In this document: in pieces, positions 63,728 through 64,000 of the stretch
How the letters are laid out: the number at the start of each line of letters is the position of its first letter
How positions within the stretch are numbered: the stretch's first letter is position 1
Source of the DNA: CAWBLP01 sp963789495
Lineage (GTDB): Bacteria > Pseudomonadota > Alphaproteobacteria > Acetobacterales > Acetobacteraceae
Assembly: GCA_963789495.1 (NCBI GenBank)
Contig: CAWBLP010000012.1
Coordinates: 410,852-474,851 of the forward strand
Direction: 5' to 3'
Length of the DNA stretch: 64,000 bases
Program-made: the position numbers and the translations under genes
The notes under the pieces: model-generated
The model's database searches: none
Seen by the model: only the letters and a program-made list of their open reading frames with translations
Told to the model about the DNA's origin: nothing

Positions 63728-64000
63728 GTTTATCTCCTGTTACTGGTTGGATGCGATTGCTGGCTGCCGAATGGCCATGAGGCATGCCTACGTGCGACGG
63801 ACATGGTGACTTCCCCTGGCTCTCGGCGCTTGATGCGGCGTTCAATGCGCCATGGCGCGCCCGAAGTCCGGATCGGTCCGCGAAACTTCGGTGAAAAAGG
63901 TCTGATCTCCTGCTGAGCGAAGCGTCGACCGAAGCAACAGCCCGGGCAGCAAGCAGCGAGCGAGAAGACCCCAGCCAATGGACCAGGGTGCGGTCAGCGT
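63728..64000. promoter_or_regulatory. Upstream region of the cyclophane RiPP locus
   Basis: No convincing gene was found in this last stretch. A minus-strand open frame (82 codons, Arg-rich) has no domain or ribosome site. The promoter of the leftward RiPP operon should lie here. No operator was recognised. Confidence 0.4.

Noticed and set aside
63730..63978. Minus-strand 82-codon frame at the right edge
   Set aside because: Arg-rich, no ribosome site, no signal peptide; more likely the upstream region of the RiPP operon.
1..64000. CRISPR array, tRNA or rRNA genes
   Set aside because: No regularly spaced short repeats with unique spacers, and no cloverleaf or rRNA-like segment, were recognised by eye; a covariance-model search would be needed to exclude small RNAs.

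Overview
The window looks like a high-GC alphaproteobacterial chromosome, most likely from Acetobacteraceae or near relatives in Rhodospirillales. The signs are a CtrA-type response regulator, an alphaproteobacterial flagellar block (fliL-fliM-DUF6468-like-motE-cheY-cheZ beside flgF-flgG-flgA-flgH), S-adenosylmethionine-based spermidine synthesis, Dpp-type ABC transport next to an N,N-dimethylformamidase-like enzyme, and dense coding with ATGA/GTGA gene overlaps. The family assignment is inference. No rRNA, tRNA or CRISPR array was seen.

Layout. 0-6.2 kb: cell-cycle and Tad-pilus related genes (partial Flp pilin, lytic transglycosylase, CtrA-like regulator, polytopic membrane protein, two TadE-like pseudopilins, LuxR-type response regulator). 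6.3-15.6 kb: a five-gene oligopeptide/dipeptide ABC transporter, divergent from a dimethylformamidase-like enzyme and a LOG-family protein. 15.8-17.2 kb: speE and speD. 17.4-28.6 kb: flagellar and chemotaxis genes in two divergent operons. 28.7-30.3 kb: guaA. 30.4-35.7 kb: a damaged accessory stretch with a SnoaL-like protein, an F420-type oxidoreductase remnant, a FUSC-like exporter, a truncated MFS gene, a dead IS3-family element and an RTX remnant, then a small Gly/Trp-rich secreted protein and a cupin. 36-43.5 kb: a giant autotransporter and an MFS transporter. 43.6-47 kb: a tandem pair of CadC-like winged-helix/TPR regulators. 47.3-52.2 kb: a prokaryotic pentameric ligand-gated ion channel, a LuxR-type regulator, phenolic acid decarboxylase, an alpha/beta hydrolase and a nitroreductase. 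52.4-57.1 kb: an unusual biosynthetic-looking locus with a condensation-type acyltransferase, a ThDP-dependent decarboxylase-like enzyme, two consecutive proteins of the nitrile-hydratase-leader (NHLP) type and a broken methyltransferase. 57.2-60.2 kb: a cupin, a secreted lipase-like hydrolase and an intact IS630-family element. 60.4-63.7 kb: a RiPP locus of GrrM/OscB (three-residue cyclophane) type whose exported precursor carries ten W-x-N motifs.

Two signals cut across the window. First, several otherwise well-conserved genes (ctrA, flgA, flgH, the TPR gene after cheZ, the autotransporter, the methyltransferase) each carry small frame-breaking indels. Three of them are one extra C after TA or AA on the coding strand, so either assembly error or real decay must be settled before function is inferred. 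Second, two copies of a roughly 240-bp nested palindromic repeat sit in intergenic gaps at 10.3 and 23.1 kb. The best candidates for poorly described biology are the NHLP/ThDP/condensation locus (52.4-57.1 kb) and the W-x-N cyclophane RiPP locus (60.4-63.7 kb).
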